Assembly (NCBI GenBank): GCA_963841885.1 | Contig: CAWJEK010000027.1 | Location: 1 to 64,000 of the forward strand | DNA from: Bog-756 sp963841885 | Lineage (GTDB): Bacteria; Actinomycetota; Acidimicrobiia; Acidimicrobiales; RAAP-2 | Direction of reading: 5' to 3' | DNA length: 64,000 nt | In this document: one piece after another, positions 36,401-43,930 of the stretch | How positions within the stretch are numbered: the stretch's first letter is position 1 | How the letters are laid out: the number at the start of each line of letters is the position of its first letter | Notes under the pieces: generated by a model | What the model saw: the letters and a program-made list of their open reading frames with translations, nothing else | Databases searched by the model: none | What the model was told of the DNA's origin: nothing | Position numbers and translations under genes: made by a program

Positions 36401-37331
36401 GTGTACTGCGACCGGGCGATCGAGGCCGCGCAGGCGGCGGGGGAGCAGGTGGCCCTGGCCGAGGGGCTGCGGGTCCGGTTCTGGGCGGCCATGGAGTTGG
36501 GACGGCTCGACGGCGTGTCGGACGCCGAACGGGCCCTGGCCATCTACGAGGAACTGGGCGACCTCGCGGGGCAGGCCACGTCGCTGAACCTGCTCGGCAT
36601 GGCCGCCTACTGGCGGGGCGACTGGGTGGCCGCTCTCGAGTACTACCAGCGCGCCCTGGCGGTCGATCGCCGCACCGGCAGTCCGGTGAACGCCGTCTTC
36701 GAGCAGTACAACATCGCGGAGATCCTGATCGACCAGGGGCGGTTCGATGAGGGTGTCGAGATGATGTCGGAGGTGGCCCGGGAGTGGCGCTCGGCCGGCT
36801 ACCGCTCAGGTGTGGCCTCGACCTCCACCATGCTGGCCAGGGCGGCGTCCGCGGCCGGCGACTTCGACCACGCGTTGGTTCTCCTCGACGAGGCGGTCCA
36901 GGAGTTCCGCGCCATCGGCAGCCAGGCCGAAGCCGTGGAGTCCGAGGCCCGCAAGGCCGAGTGCGAGCTCCTGTCGGGAGACCCGCGACGGGCGCTCGGG
37001 ACCGTCGACACCGCACTGCCTCAGGCGCTCTCGCTCGGTGGTGTTTCCGCCCAGCTGCCCCTCCTCCTCCGGGTACGCGGCGCAGCATCGGGCGCGGCTC
37101 GGGGACATGGAGGCGGCCGTGGCCGACCTCGGGCGCAGCCTGGCGGCCGCCGAAGCCCGCGATGCGGGGCACGAGGTGGCATTGACCGGCCGGGTGCGGG
37201 GCCTGGTCGCCGAGGCGGTGCAACCCGGCAGCGGGGCGGCGTCCCTCGCCCGCGCGGACGAGGTGCTCGAACGCCTCGGCATCGTGTGGACCCCGGACCT
37301 GCTGGGGGATCGCCCGCCCACGTCCGGGTGA
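33440..37331 (+). CDS. Double class III cyclase, AAA/NACHT-like ATPase and TPR protein (soluble adenylyl cyclase-like), one frameshift
   Basis: A 1296-residue cytoplasmic signalling protein after correction of one indel at about 37081. Cyclase domain 1 (about 50-235) has metal aspartates D61 (VVFVDISGFT) and D111 and an ATP-type lysine K107 (LLKFGGDALL), but no Asn/Arg pair. Domain 2 (about 260-430) has His (275) and Lys where metals bind (VAFIHFDG; HDGGKVIL) yet keeps the transition-state Asn388/Arg392 (VMGDAVNLAARLM). A P-loop ATPase follows (GEPGSGKTRLL, K490; Walker B LLVIDDAQ near 607), then about 400 residues of TPR-like helices. This order is that of mammalian soluble adenylyl cyclase (C1-C2-ATPase-TPR). 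Domain 1 and 2 would pair in one chain. ATG at 33440; no Shine-Dalgarno. Confidence 0.88.
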
Positions 37332-37400
37332 ACGGGCGTCACGGGGAGTGGCCGGGCTCGCCACTGATCGGGGCCGGATCCCACGCATGGTGATGCTCAG

Positions 37401-37416
37401 GTGACAACTGTGTGAC
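37401..37416. promoter_or_regulatory. GTGAC direct repeat with 11-bp period before PKD gene promoter
   Basis: GTGAC at 37401 and 37412 (reverse strand GTCACA-N5-GTCACC) lie five bases before the -35 box of the secreted-protein promoter. The motif and period match those of the array at 31713. Their place is suited to an activator or repressor of the OmpR family. Confidence 0.45.
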
Positions 37417-37421
37417 CTGCG

Positions 37422-37450
37422 TTGACCCTCAGTTGCACACCCCGTACATT
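37422..37450 (+). promoter_or_regulatory. Sigma-70-type promoter for the secreted PKD-domain gene
   Basis: TTGACC (37422-37427), a 17-base spacer and TACATT (37445-37450) form the best housekeeping-type promoter I see in this window. Transcription would start near 37457, giving a leader of about 89 bases to the ATG at 37546. Confidence 0.65.
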
Positions 37451-37545
37451 GAACCGGAGTGCAGCCGGGGCGGGTCGTCCGGCGCGCCCCGGCGGAACGT
37501 GGCGCGTCGGAACGGCACCCGGTCGATCGAGTGAGGACGGGACTC

Positions 37546-39177
37546 ATGGGTTGGAGCAGCAGGATTTCCGGGAGGACCGTGGCGGTCACGCTCGGCCTCG
37601 TACTGGCGGCGGCCGTAGGGGTGCCGAGCATGGCGGCCGCTTCGGGGACGCCGATGTTCCCGCAGTGTCCGGCGGCCGGACCGGACAGCGGTTGCGGGGT
37701 GCTGGTGACCGTCCACCCGGACGGGACGGCGTCGATCTCGGTGGATCCGTCCCAGCCCGCGCTCGACGGTCATGCCGGCCGACTCGTCGGCGTCGTGAAC
37801 GACTCGGACGTGAGCGTGACCAGTCTGGGATTGACCGGTGGCGACACGTTCGTGCTGAAGGGGCAGGGTCTGTGCACGGTCTCACCGACCCCGTGCACGT
37901 CCGCCGATGAGTACGGGCCGACCGGGTACGAAGGACCGGGCACCTCGCTGGTGCCCGCCGGGACCTCCGCCGGCACGGTCGACTTCACGGGGTCGGTCGC
38001 TCCCGGTGGGAGTTCGTATTTCAGCCTGTCCGGACCACCGACCACGGTAACCTCCGTCGGACTGGCGCCGGGCCTGGACGTGTCCCCCACGCCCGTCACC
38101 GCCTACACGGCCGCGCCCTTCGCCGGCCAGGTGGCGTCGTTCACCGTGGGGGCCTCCGTGGCCCCGGTCGCCAACTTCACGGCCGCGGTGAACTGGGGTG
38201 ACGGGACGACCGACACCGGGACCGTCACCCAGCCGGGCGGCCCGGGGACGCCGTACGTGGTGTCGGACGGGCACACGTACAGCACCTTCGGTAGCTACAC
38301 GCTCTCGGTCGACGTCACCGACTCCTCGGCCCCCGCCGGCTACAACTCGCAGTCGGCCAGCGAGACCGTCGACGTGACGGCCCCCGCCGTGTCGATCTCC
38401 CCGGACACCATTCCCGCCCAGGTGGTGGGCACGCAGTTCAGTGGCGGGGTGGCCACCTTCACCAGCTCGGTCCCGACCGTCGGCCTCGGCTCCTACGCCG
38501 TGACCCTCGACTGGGGTGACGGCACCACGAGCCCCGCCACGGTCACCCAACCGGGAGGCCCGGGGACACCGTTCGACGTTTCCGGCACCCACACCTACGT
38601 GACCAGCGCGACGTACTCGATCACGGTGGCCGTCACCGTCGGCGGTGCCACCACCGACGGGTCCGTGCCGGTCGAGGTCGACGCCGCCCAGACCGTCCTG
38701 ACGTGCGACGGCAGCTGTTCCGGCGGCGTCTCGTCGCCGGAACAGTCGTCCACCATCGTGACGGGATCGGGCAGCGGTTCGGTGTACGTCTCCCTGCTGA
38801 CCGGGACGTTCGCGTGCTCCAGTGCCTCGCCGTACGAGTCGGCCCCGCAGATCACCACGGTGACGACCAGCGGGCTGCCTTCGTCGCTGATCGTGACCGC
38901 CCGGGTGAAGTTCCTCCGCAAGGACATCCAGGGGACTCCCGGTGCACCCCTCCGGGTGTGCTTCGCCGGGAGCGAGGCGTTCACCACCTACGACGGCGGC
39001 ACCGCGGTACCCGAGACCATCAACGGGCAGAGCTACTTCGTGGGCCTGCTGCCGGGCTGTGTGAGTGCGGCGACGAAACTCCCGTGCGTGGTCCACCACG
39101 GATGGGTGTCGGTGCCGACGGGCAAGTATGTCATCGAGCGGATCAGGTTCCTGGCGGGGGACCCCAAGTTCCACTAG
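37546..39177 (+). CDS. Secreted protein with two PKD-like repeats
   Basis: Exported 543-residue protein, function unknown. A signal peptide (ISGRTVAVTLGLVLAAAVGVPSMAAASG, cleavage near residue 32) is followed by a domain of about 130 residues and two PKD-like repeats, with NWGDGTTDTGTVTQPGGPGTP near 216 and LDWGDGTTSPATVTQPGGPGTP near 321 (the second repeat is very similar at DNA level). The C-terminal third contains CDGSCSGG and FLRKDIQGTPGAPLRVCF. PKD domains often mediate surface or polysaccharide contacts. ATG at 37546 has GAGGACGG upstream. A strong promoter and OmpR-type repeats precede it. Confidence 0.8.
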   Translation: MGWSSRISGRTVAVTLGLVLAAAVGVPSMAAASGTPMFPQCPAAGPDSGCGVLVTVHPDGTASISVDPSQPALDGHAGRLVGVVNDSDVSVTSLGLTGGDTFVLKGQGLCTVSPTPCTSADEYGPTGYEGPGTSLVPAGTSAGTVDFTGSVAPGGSSYFSLSGPPTTVTSVGLAPGLDVSPTPVTAYTAAPFAGQVASFTVGASVAPVANFTAAVNWGDGTTDTGTVTQPGGPGTPYVVSDGHTYSTFGSYTLSVDVTDSSAPAGYNSQSASETVDVTAPAVSISPDTIPAQVVGTQFSGGVATFTSSVPTVGLGSYAVTLDWGDGTTSPATVTQPGGPGTPFDVSGTHTYVTSATYSITVAVTVGGATTDGSVPVEVDAAQTVLTCDGSCSGGVSSPEQSSTIVTGSGSGSVYVSLLTGTFACSSASPYESAPQITTVTTSGLPSSLIVTARVKFLRKDIQGTPGAPLRVCFAGSEAFTTYDGGTAVPETINGQSYFVGLLPGCVSAATKLPCVVHHGWVSVPTGKYVIERIRFLAGDPKFH

Positions 39178-39220
39178 GCGACCCGCGCCGTCCGAGCTGA
39201 CCCGGGTCCGAGGGCGCGGG

Positions 39221-39625
39221 TCAGTCCGTCACCGGAGGACGGATGGAGCGCGCCGCATGGTCCGGGCTGGGGTGGTTGACCGCCGACGTGCGCCCCTCGG
39301 TGACGATGCGGCGGTGCGCCTCCTCCCACGTCGGGAGCTCGTGCGAGTCCTGTTCCCAGTGGGCCACATGGGCCTCGTCGCACCACTCGCGCAGGAGGGG
39401 CATGACGTCCGCGTGGGCGCCCGAGGTCATGTAGCCCCGCATGGCGGAGCGGTCCGTCCACACCGAACTGGTCCAGAACGTGTCGTGGGCCTCGGCCAGG
39501 AGGTCCAGGGCGAGGCTCCCCGGAGCCGTCGCCGACTGGGCGTACACGTCGGGGATGGCCGCCGAGAAGGCGTCGATGAACTCGGGCGACCGGACCCGGA
39601 GGCGGGTGATCGATACGAAGGGCAT
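39221..39625 (-). CDS. ABM/DUF3291-like small monooxygenase-type protein
   Basis: A 134-residue single-domain protein of the dimeric alpha-beta barrel (antibiotic biosynthesis monooxygenase-like) type. It begins MPFVSITRLRVRSPEFIDAF, has FWTSSVWTDRSAMRGYM near 55 and ends in a loop HRRIVTEGRTSAVNHPSPDHAARS. These proteins often act on small quinones or bind them, but no function is evident. A start at 39640 is possible; 39625 is chosen because similarity begins there. It lies between the PKD gene and a SnoaL-like gene, probably in a separate unit. Confidence 0.65.
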   Translation of the reverse strand: MPFVSITRLRVRSPEFIDAFSAAIPDVYAQSATAPGSLALDLLAEAHDTFWTSSVWTDRSAMRGYMTSGAHADVMPLLREWCDEAHVAHWEQDSHELPTWEEAHRRIVTEGRTSAVNHPSPDHAARSIRPPVTD

Positions 39626-39677
39626 GGGCCATGTTCCCACGGCGGTCGGACGCCCGCCGGACGACGGACGGCCCGGG

Positions 39678-40004
39678 CTACGGGGCGAGCACGATGGCGA
39701 CGGTCTGGACGGCGATCTTGCCGTCGCGGACGACCAGGGTGTCGGTGCCGAAGGCGATGCCGTCCGCCGTCCAGGTGACGTAGTGGGTGTCCCCTTCGGT
39801 GAAGGCGGTGGTCTCGACGAAGCCCGGCAGCTGTCCGGCGGCGGCGAGGAACGGACGGATGGCGTCCGGGCCCACCGCGACCCCCCCGAGGTTGACGATG
39901 AAGACCGACGTGTCGGTGTAGTCCTCCATCACGGTGTCGATGTCGCCGGCGTGCAGTGCGGCCATGTGCCGGTCGATGACGGCCCGGGTCTCTTCGGTGC
40001 TCAC
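39678..40004 (-). CDS. SnoaL-like nuclear transport factor 2-fold protein
   Basis: A 108-residue NTF2-like domain: EETRAVIDRHMAALHAGDIDTVMEDYTDTSVFIVNLGGVAVGPDAIRPFL. The pattern of a short helix, a cone of strands and AVGPDAIRPFLAAA is that of small ketosteroid-isomerase/SnoaL-like proteins. The ligand is unknown. GTG at 40004 is preceded by GGGAGCG. The stop lies 52 bases from the ABM-like gene on the same strand. Confidence 0.7.
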   Translation of the reverse strand: MSTEETRAVIDRHMAALHAGDIDTVMEDYTDTSVFIVNLGGVAVGPDAIRPFLAAAGQLPGFVETTAFTEGDTHYVTWTADGIAFGTDTLVVRDGKIAVQTVAIVLAP

Positions 40005-40152
40005 GTTCGCTCCCTGGTCGGGGCCACGTGGCGCCCGTCGGGGCCATTGTGCCCCATCGCCGGCACGCGCCCGAGGCGTGCGAAGATCGGGGCCGACGGG
40101 CGCCCGGGGCGCGGGGACCCGTCCCCACCCGCAACGACGAGGAGGATCCGTC

Positions 40153-40236
40153 GTGGTTGACACACTGCCGGACCGGCTCGAGCGACCGGGAGCCGACGGC
40201 GGCCCGGAACTCCACCCCGAGGAGGTGGTCCGGTGA
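40153..40236 (+). CDS. 27-residue leader ORF coupled to the esterase
   Basis: GTG at 40153 follows an excellent GAGGAGG ribosome site (40137-40143) and opens a 27-codon frame (MVDTLPDRLERPGADGGPEL...) ending TGA at 40234-40236. The esterase GTG at 40233 overlaps that stop by four bases (GTGA), and its own GAGGAGG ribosome site lies inside the leader (40219-40225). Translation of the leader would therefore feed the esterase start. The peptide has no recognisable function, and a chance frame cannot be excluded. Confidence 0.5.
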   Translation: MVDTLPDRLERPGADGGPELHPEEVVR

Positions 40237-41207
40237 TCGTCCGAACCCGTCACTCCAGTCCCCATCTGGAGCGGAACCTGTTGGGCGACCCGGGCGAACG
40301 CGACCTGTACGTCTACCTGCCGCCCGGTTACGAGGGGTCCGGGCGCCGCTACGCCACCGCCTACCTGCTGCATGCGTTCGGCCAGGATGCCGGCGACCTC
40401 GTCCGGCCGCCCACCGACCGTCAGCGCTGGTCACCGCCGTTGGAGGACGTGCTCGACCCGGTGTTCGGCCGGATGGGGGTCGCGCCCATGATCGTGGTCG
40501 TCCCGAACGGGAACTGCCGGTGGGGCTGCGGACAGTGGGTGGACTCGCCCACCAGCGGTTCGTTCGCCTCGTACGTGGCCGACGACGTGGTGGCCCACGT
40601 CGACGCCAACTACCGGACCCTCCCGTCACCGCGGAGCCGGGGTGTCCTCGGATTCTCCTCGGGCGGTGTCGGTGCCTGGAACCTGGCGTCGACCCGACCC
40701 GACGTGTTCGGTGCCACCGCGGTGCTGTCCGCTGACAGCTACCTCGACCTGACCCACCGGTCGATGCCCTACACGTATCTGGACAGCATCTGGCCCGACG
40801 CTCCGGACGGGCCGATCGAGGGCAACGACATGTCGATGCTGATCTACGCGTACGCCGCGGCGTACTCGCCGAATCCGGAGCGCCCCCCGTACTTCGTCGA
40901 CCTGCCGGTGGACTGGCCCTCCGGGGAGCTCCTCACCGACGTATGGGACCGCTGGCTGGCCCACGATCCGGTGGTGAACTGGCGACACCGCGTGGACAAC
41001 CTCCGCCGGCTGTCCGGCATCCTCCTCGACGTCGGGGTGAACGACGAGCACGAGCTGCAGTGGGGCCACCGCCTGCTGAGCCACCGGCTGTCCGGGGCCG
41101 GGGTCGCCCACGTGACCACCGAGAACGAGGGAAACCACGGTGGTCGTTCCCGGGAGCGCCAACAGCTGGCCCTCGAGTGGCTGGGTGGGGTCCTCGTGCA
41201 CGGGTGA
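40233..41207 (+). CDS. Esterase D/antigen 85-type serine esterase
   Basis: Alpha/beta-hydrolase of 324 residues similar to esterase D and mycolyltransferase families. The nucleophile elbow GFSSGGVGAWNLA lies near residue 138, preceded by DDVVAHVDANYRTLPSPRSRG; the acid is likely in LLDVGVNDEHE near 270, and the His in TTENEGNHGGRSRER near 298. There is no signal peptide. GTG at 40233 overlaps a 27-codon upstream frame. Substrate unknown. The DUF885 gene begins 38 bases downstream. Confidence 0.82.
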   Translation: MIVRTRHSSPHLERNLLGDPGERDLYVYLPPGYEGSGRRYATAYLLHAFGQDAGDLVRPPTDRQRWSPPLEDVLDPVFGRMGVAPMIVVVPNGNCRWGCGQWVDSPTSGSFASYVADDVVAHVDANYRTLPSPRSRGVLGFSSGGVGAWNLASTRPDVFGATAVLSADSYLDLTHRSMPYTYLDSIWPDAPDGPIEGNDMSMLIYAYAAAYSPNPERPPYFVDLPVDWPSGELLTDVWDRWLAHDPVVNWRHRVDNLRRLSGILLDVGVNDEHELQWGHRLLSHRLSGAGVAHVTTENEGNHGGRSRERQQLALEWLGGVLVHG

Positions 41208-41232
41208 GCGGGTCGTCGGCGGCCGGTCGCGG

Positions 41233-41238
41233 TACCCT
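41233..41238 (+). promoter_or_regulatory. Putative -10 box (TACCCT) for leaderless DUF885 transcript
   Basis: TACCCT lies six bases before the ATG at 41245 and no Shine-Dalgarno sequence is visible, as for crgA. Confidence 0.35.
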
Positions 41239-41244
41239 CCGGCG

Positions 41245-42903
41245 ATGTCCCCTGACGACCTCGCCGCCGAACTCCTCGATGCCGTGCTGGAGGCCGACCC
41301 GCTGACGGGCTCGCTCTACGGGTTGCCGGGCTACGACGCCCGGCTCCCCGACTTCGGCCGGGGCGCCGAGGACCGGTTCGCGTCCACGGTGGGCTCGATC
41401 GCCGATCGCGCCGGGACGCTGCCCGTGGACGGCCTCGGTGAGACGGAACACCAGTCCCTCGACTTCGTGCGCCACATGGCCCGGGCGATGGCCGGCGCGG
41501 CCGAGGTGCCGCTGGTCGAGTTCACCATCTGCGACACCTTCGCCGCCCCGGTGGGAGCCGTGCTCACCATGCTGCCCAAGGTCCCCCTCGATACGGAGCA
41601 ACGCCGCGACGACTACCTCACCCGACTGGCCGGACTCGGTCCCATGCTGGCCACCGCCGCCGGACGGCATCGGGAGGGCACCGCAGCCGGACGGACGGCC
41701 GTCGCCCGGCTCGTCCGGTCGGCGATCGCCCAGCTCGACCTCCTGGTGTCCGACCCATCGGCGGGAGGCCTGACGCGGCCCGACCAGGACGATGGTGCCT
41801 TCGGTCCGGCGGCCCGGTCGGCGGTCGACGACCAGGTGCGACCGGCGCTCGTCGCCTACCGGGACGCGTTGCGTGACGACGTGCTGCCCGCGGCCCGTGA
41901 CGACGACCGACCCGGGATCTGCTTCCTTCCGGACGGCGAGTCGATGTACCGGGTGCTGTCCCGGTTCCACAGCTCGTCGGACGCCACCGCCGACGAGCTC
42001 CACGACCTCGGGCGGGAGATCGTCGAGGACGTGCGCACGGAGCTCGTTCGGACCGGTGGACGGCTGTTCGGGACCTCGGACCTGCGGGAGATCTTCGATC
42101 GCCTGGCGAACGACCCGGCCCAGCGCTACGGCGACCGGCAGGAGATGCTGGACCACGCCCGGCGGGTGGTGTCGTCCGCCGAGGCCGCCGCGCCGGCCTG
42201 GTTCTCCACGGTGCCCGACGAGCCGTGCACGGTCGAGCCCGTGTCCGAGGCCGAGGAGGCCGGTTCGCCTCCCGCCTACTACATGACCGGGGCGGTCGAC
42301 GGCTCACGTCCGGGGACGTACTTCCTCAACACCTCGGAACCCGGCGAGCGGCACCGCTACATGGCCGAGGACATGGCGTTCCACGAGGCCGTGCCCGGGC
42401 ACCACTTCCAGCTCACCATCGCCAGGGAGTCCCGGACCTGCCCCCCGCCCGTCGCCTGCTCATGGACACGGCCTGCGCCGAGGGATGGGGCCTCTACAGC
42501 GAACGCCTGGCCGACGAGATGGGTCTCTACAGCGACGACACCGCCCGTATGGGCCTGTTCGCCGCCGACTCCTGGCGGGCCAGCCGGCTGGTCGTCGACA
42601 CCGGTCTGCACGCCCGGGGATGGACCCGGAGCCAGGCGGTGGAGTGGATGGCCGAGCACACCCCGCTGCCCCAGATCGAGATCGATGCGGAGGTCGACCG
42701 TTACATCTCCTATCCGGGCCAGGCGCTGTCGTACATGGTGGGCCGGCGGGAGATCGAGCGGCTCCGCGCCGGTCTCCCGCGACGCGCTGGGCGACACGTT
42801 CGACATCAAGGAGTTCCACGATGTGATCCTGCGGGCCGGGATCATGCCGCTCGCCGCCCTGGCGGGCACGGTCGAGCGCTGGGTCGCCCGGACCGGGGGC
42901 TGA
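41245..42903 (+). CDS. DUF885-family metallopeptidase-like protein, two frameshifts
   Basis: Member of the DUF885 family, relatives of M32/M3-type peptidases, about 552 residues. The family hallmark MAFHEAVPGHHFQLTIA (zinc ligands) lies near residue 375-390, followed by LLMDTACAEGWGLYSERLADEMG with the glutamate of a third ligand and YISYPGQALSYMVGRREIE near 500. A missing C at about 42423 and an extra G at about 42771 shift the frame, and both halves keep conserved sequence, so error is likely. No signal peptide; expected to be cytoplasmic. Substrate unknown. Confidence 0.85.
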   Translation: MSPDDLAAELLDAVLEADPLTGSLYGLPGYDARLPDFGRGAEDRFASTVGSIADRAGTLPVDGLGETEHQSLDFVRHMARAMAGAAEVPLVEFTICDTFAAPVGAVLTMLPKVPLDTEQRRDDYLTRLAGLGPMLATAAGRHREGTAAGRTAVARLVRSAIAQLDLLVSDPSAGGLTRPDQDDGAFGPAARSAVDDQVRPALVAYRDALRDDVLPAARDDDRPGICFLPDGESMYRVLSRFHSSSDATADELHDLGREIVEDVRTELVRTGGRLFGTSDLREIFDRLANDPAQRYGDRQEMLDHARRVVSSAEAAAPAWFSTVPDEPCTVEPVSEAEEAGSPPAYYMTGAVDGSRPGTYFLNTSEPGERHRYMAEDMAFHEAVPGHHFQLTIARESRTCPPPVACSWTRPAPRDGASTANAWPTRWVSTATTPPVWACSPPTPGGPAGWSSTPVCTPGDGPGARRWSGWPSTPRCPRSRSMRRSTVTSPIRARRCRTWWAGGRSSGSAPVSRDALGDTFDIKEFHDVILRAGIMPLAALAGTVERWVARTGG

Positions 42904-42911
42904 CCGAGCGC

Positions 42912-43783
42912 TCAGCCGGCGATGGCGTCGAGTTCGGCCACGGTCGTCGTCGGACAGGGCCAGGCCGGCTCCGGCCACGTTCTGGTGGAGGTGGTCGATC
43001 GAGGACGTGCCCGGGATGAGGAGGATGTTCGGCGAGCGTTGCAGCAACCACGCCAGGGCGACCGCCATCGGGGACGAGCCGAGCCGGGCGGCGACGGAGG
43101 CGAGGGCCTCGGACTGCAGCGGGGTGAACCCTCCGAGGGGGAAGTAGGGCACGTAGGCGATGCCCTGGGCCGCCAGCGACTCGACCAGCGGGTCGTCGAC
43201 CCGGTGGGCGACGTTGTAGAAGTTCTGTACGCAGACGACGGGGGCGATGGACTGCGCCTCGGCCACCTGGTCGGCGTCGACGGTGCTGATGCCGAGGTGG
43301 CGGATCAGTCCCTCGTGCTGCAACTCGGCGAGCGCCCCGAACGGCTCGGCGATCGACCCGGCCTCGGGCGAGTCGAACCCGCCGACGCGCAGGTTGACCA
43401 CGTCGAGGGCCTCCAGCCCGAGCCGTCGGAGATTGTCGTGCACGGCCTGGCGGAGCTCATCGGGCGAGCGGGCGTGCGGCCACCCGCCGGTCGGCGTCGC
43501 GCCGGGCGCCCACCTTGGTCACCAGGTGCAGGTCGTCGGGGTAGGGATGCAGGGCCTCCTTGATGATCTGGTTGGTGACGTAGGGGCCGTAGAAGTCGCT
43601 GGTGTCGATGTGGTTGATGCCGAGCTCCACCACCCGCCGCAGCACCGCGACGGCTCCGTCCCGGTCCTCCGGGGGTCCGAAGACACCGGGCCCGGCGAGC
43701 TGCATGGCGCCGTAGCCCATGCGGGTCACCGTCAGGTCGCCGCCGAGGTCGAACGTACCTCCGGGAAGTGCGGTGTCCGTCAT
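42912..43783 (-). CDS. Aldo/keto reductase, two frameshifts
   Basis: NADPH-dependent reductase of about 289 residues in the AKR superfamily. The N-terminal part has MGYGAMQLAGPGVFGPPEDRD and INHIDTSDFYGPYVTNQIIKEAL (catalytic Asp and Tyr), then LRRLGLEALDVVNLRVG, GLIRHLGISTVDADQV, and LAWLLQRSPNILLIPGTSSIDHLHQN, the coenzyme-binding C-terminus. Extra bases at about 43489 (between LVTKVGARR and the region HDNLRR) and about 42943 (near the C-terminus) break the frame; with these corrected the gene stops at 42912. It converges closely with the DUF885 gene (8 bases). Confidence 0.86.
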
Positions 43784-43930
43784 CGGTGTCCTCTCGAGCG
43801 GGTGGATCGTCCGGGCGTCGGTCAGCGCCGTCCCGTCCCGGGTGCGGCGACCGTGAGGTCAGGGTAGGCGGAACCCCCGGGGTCCCGTCCGGCCCGGAAC
43901 GCTCCGGACCACCCCGGTCCCAGGGCGGGA

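Noticed and set aside
33440..37331. LuxR-type large ATP-binding regulator (LAL) or SARP
   Set aside because: It has a P-loop ATPase and TPR-like helices as LAL proteins do, but there is no C-terminal HTH and the N-terminus is two class III cyclase domains.
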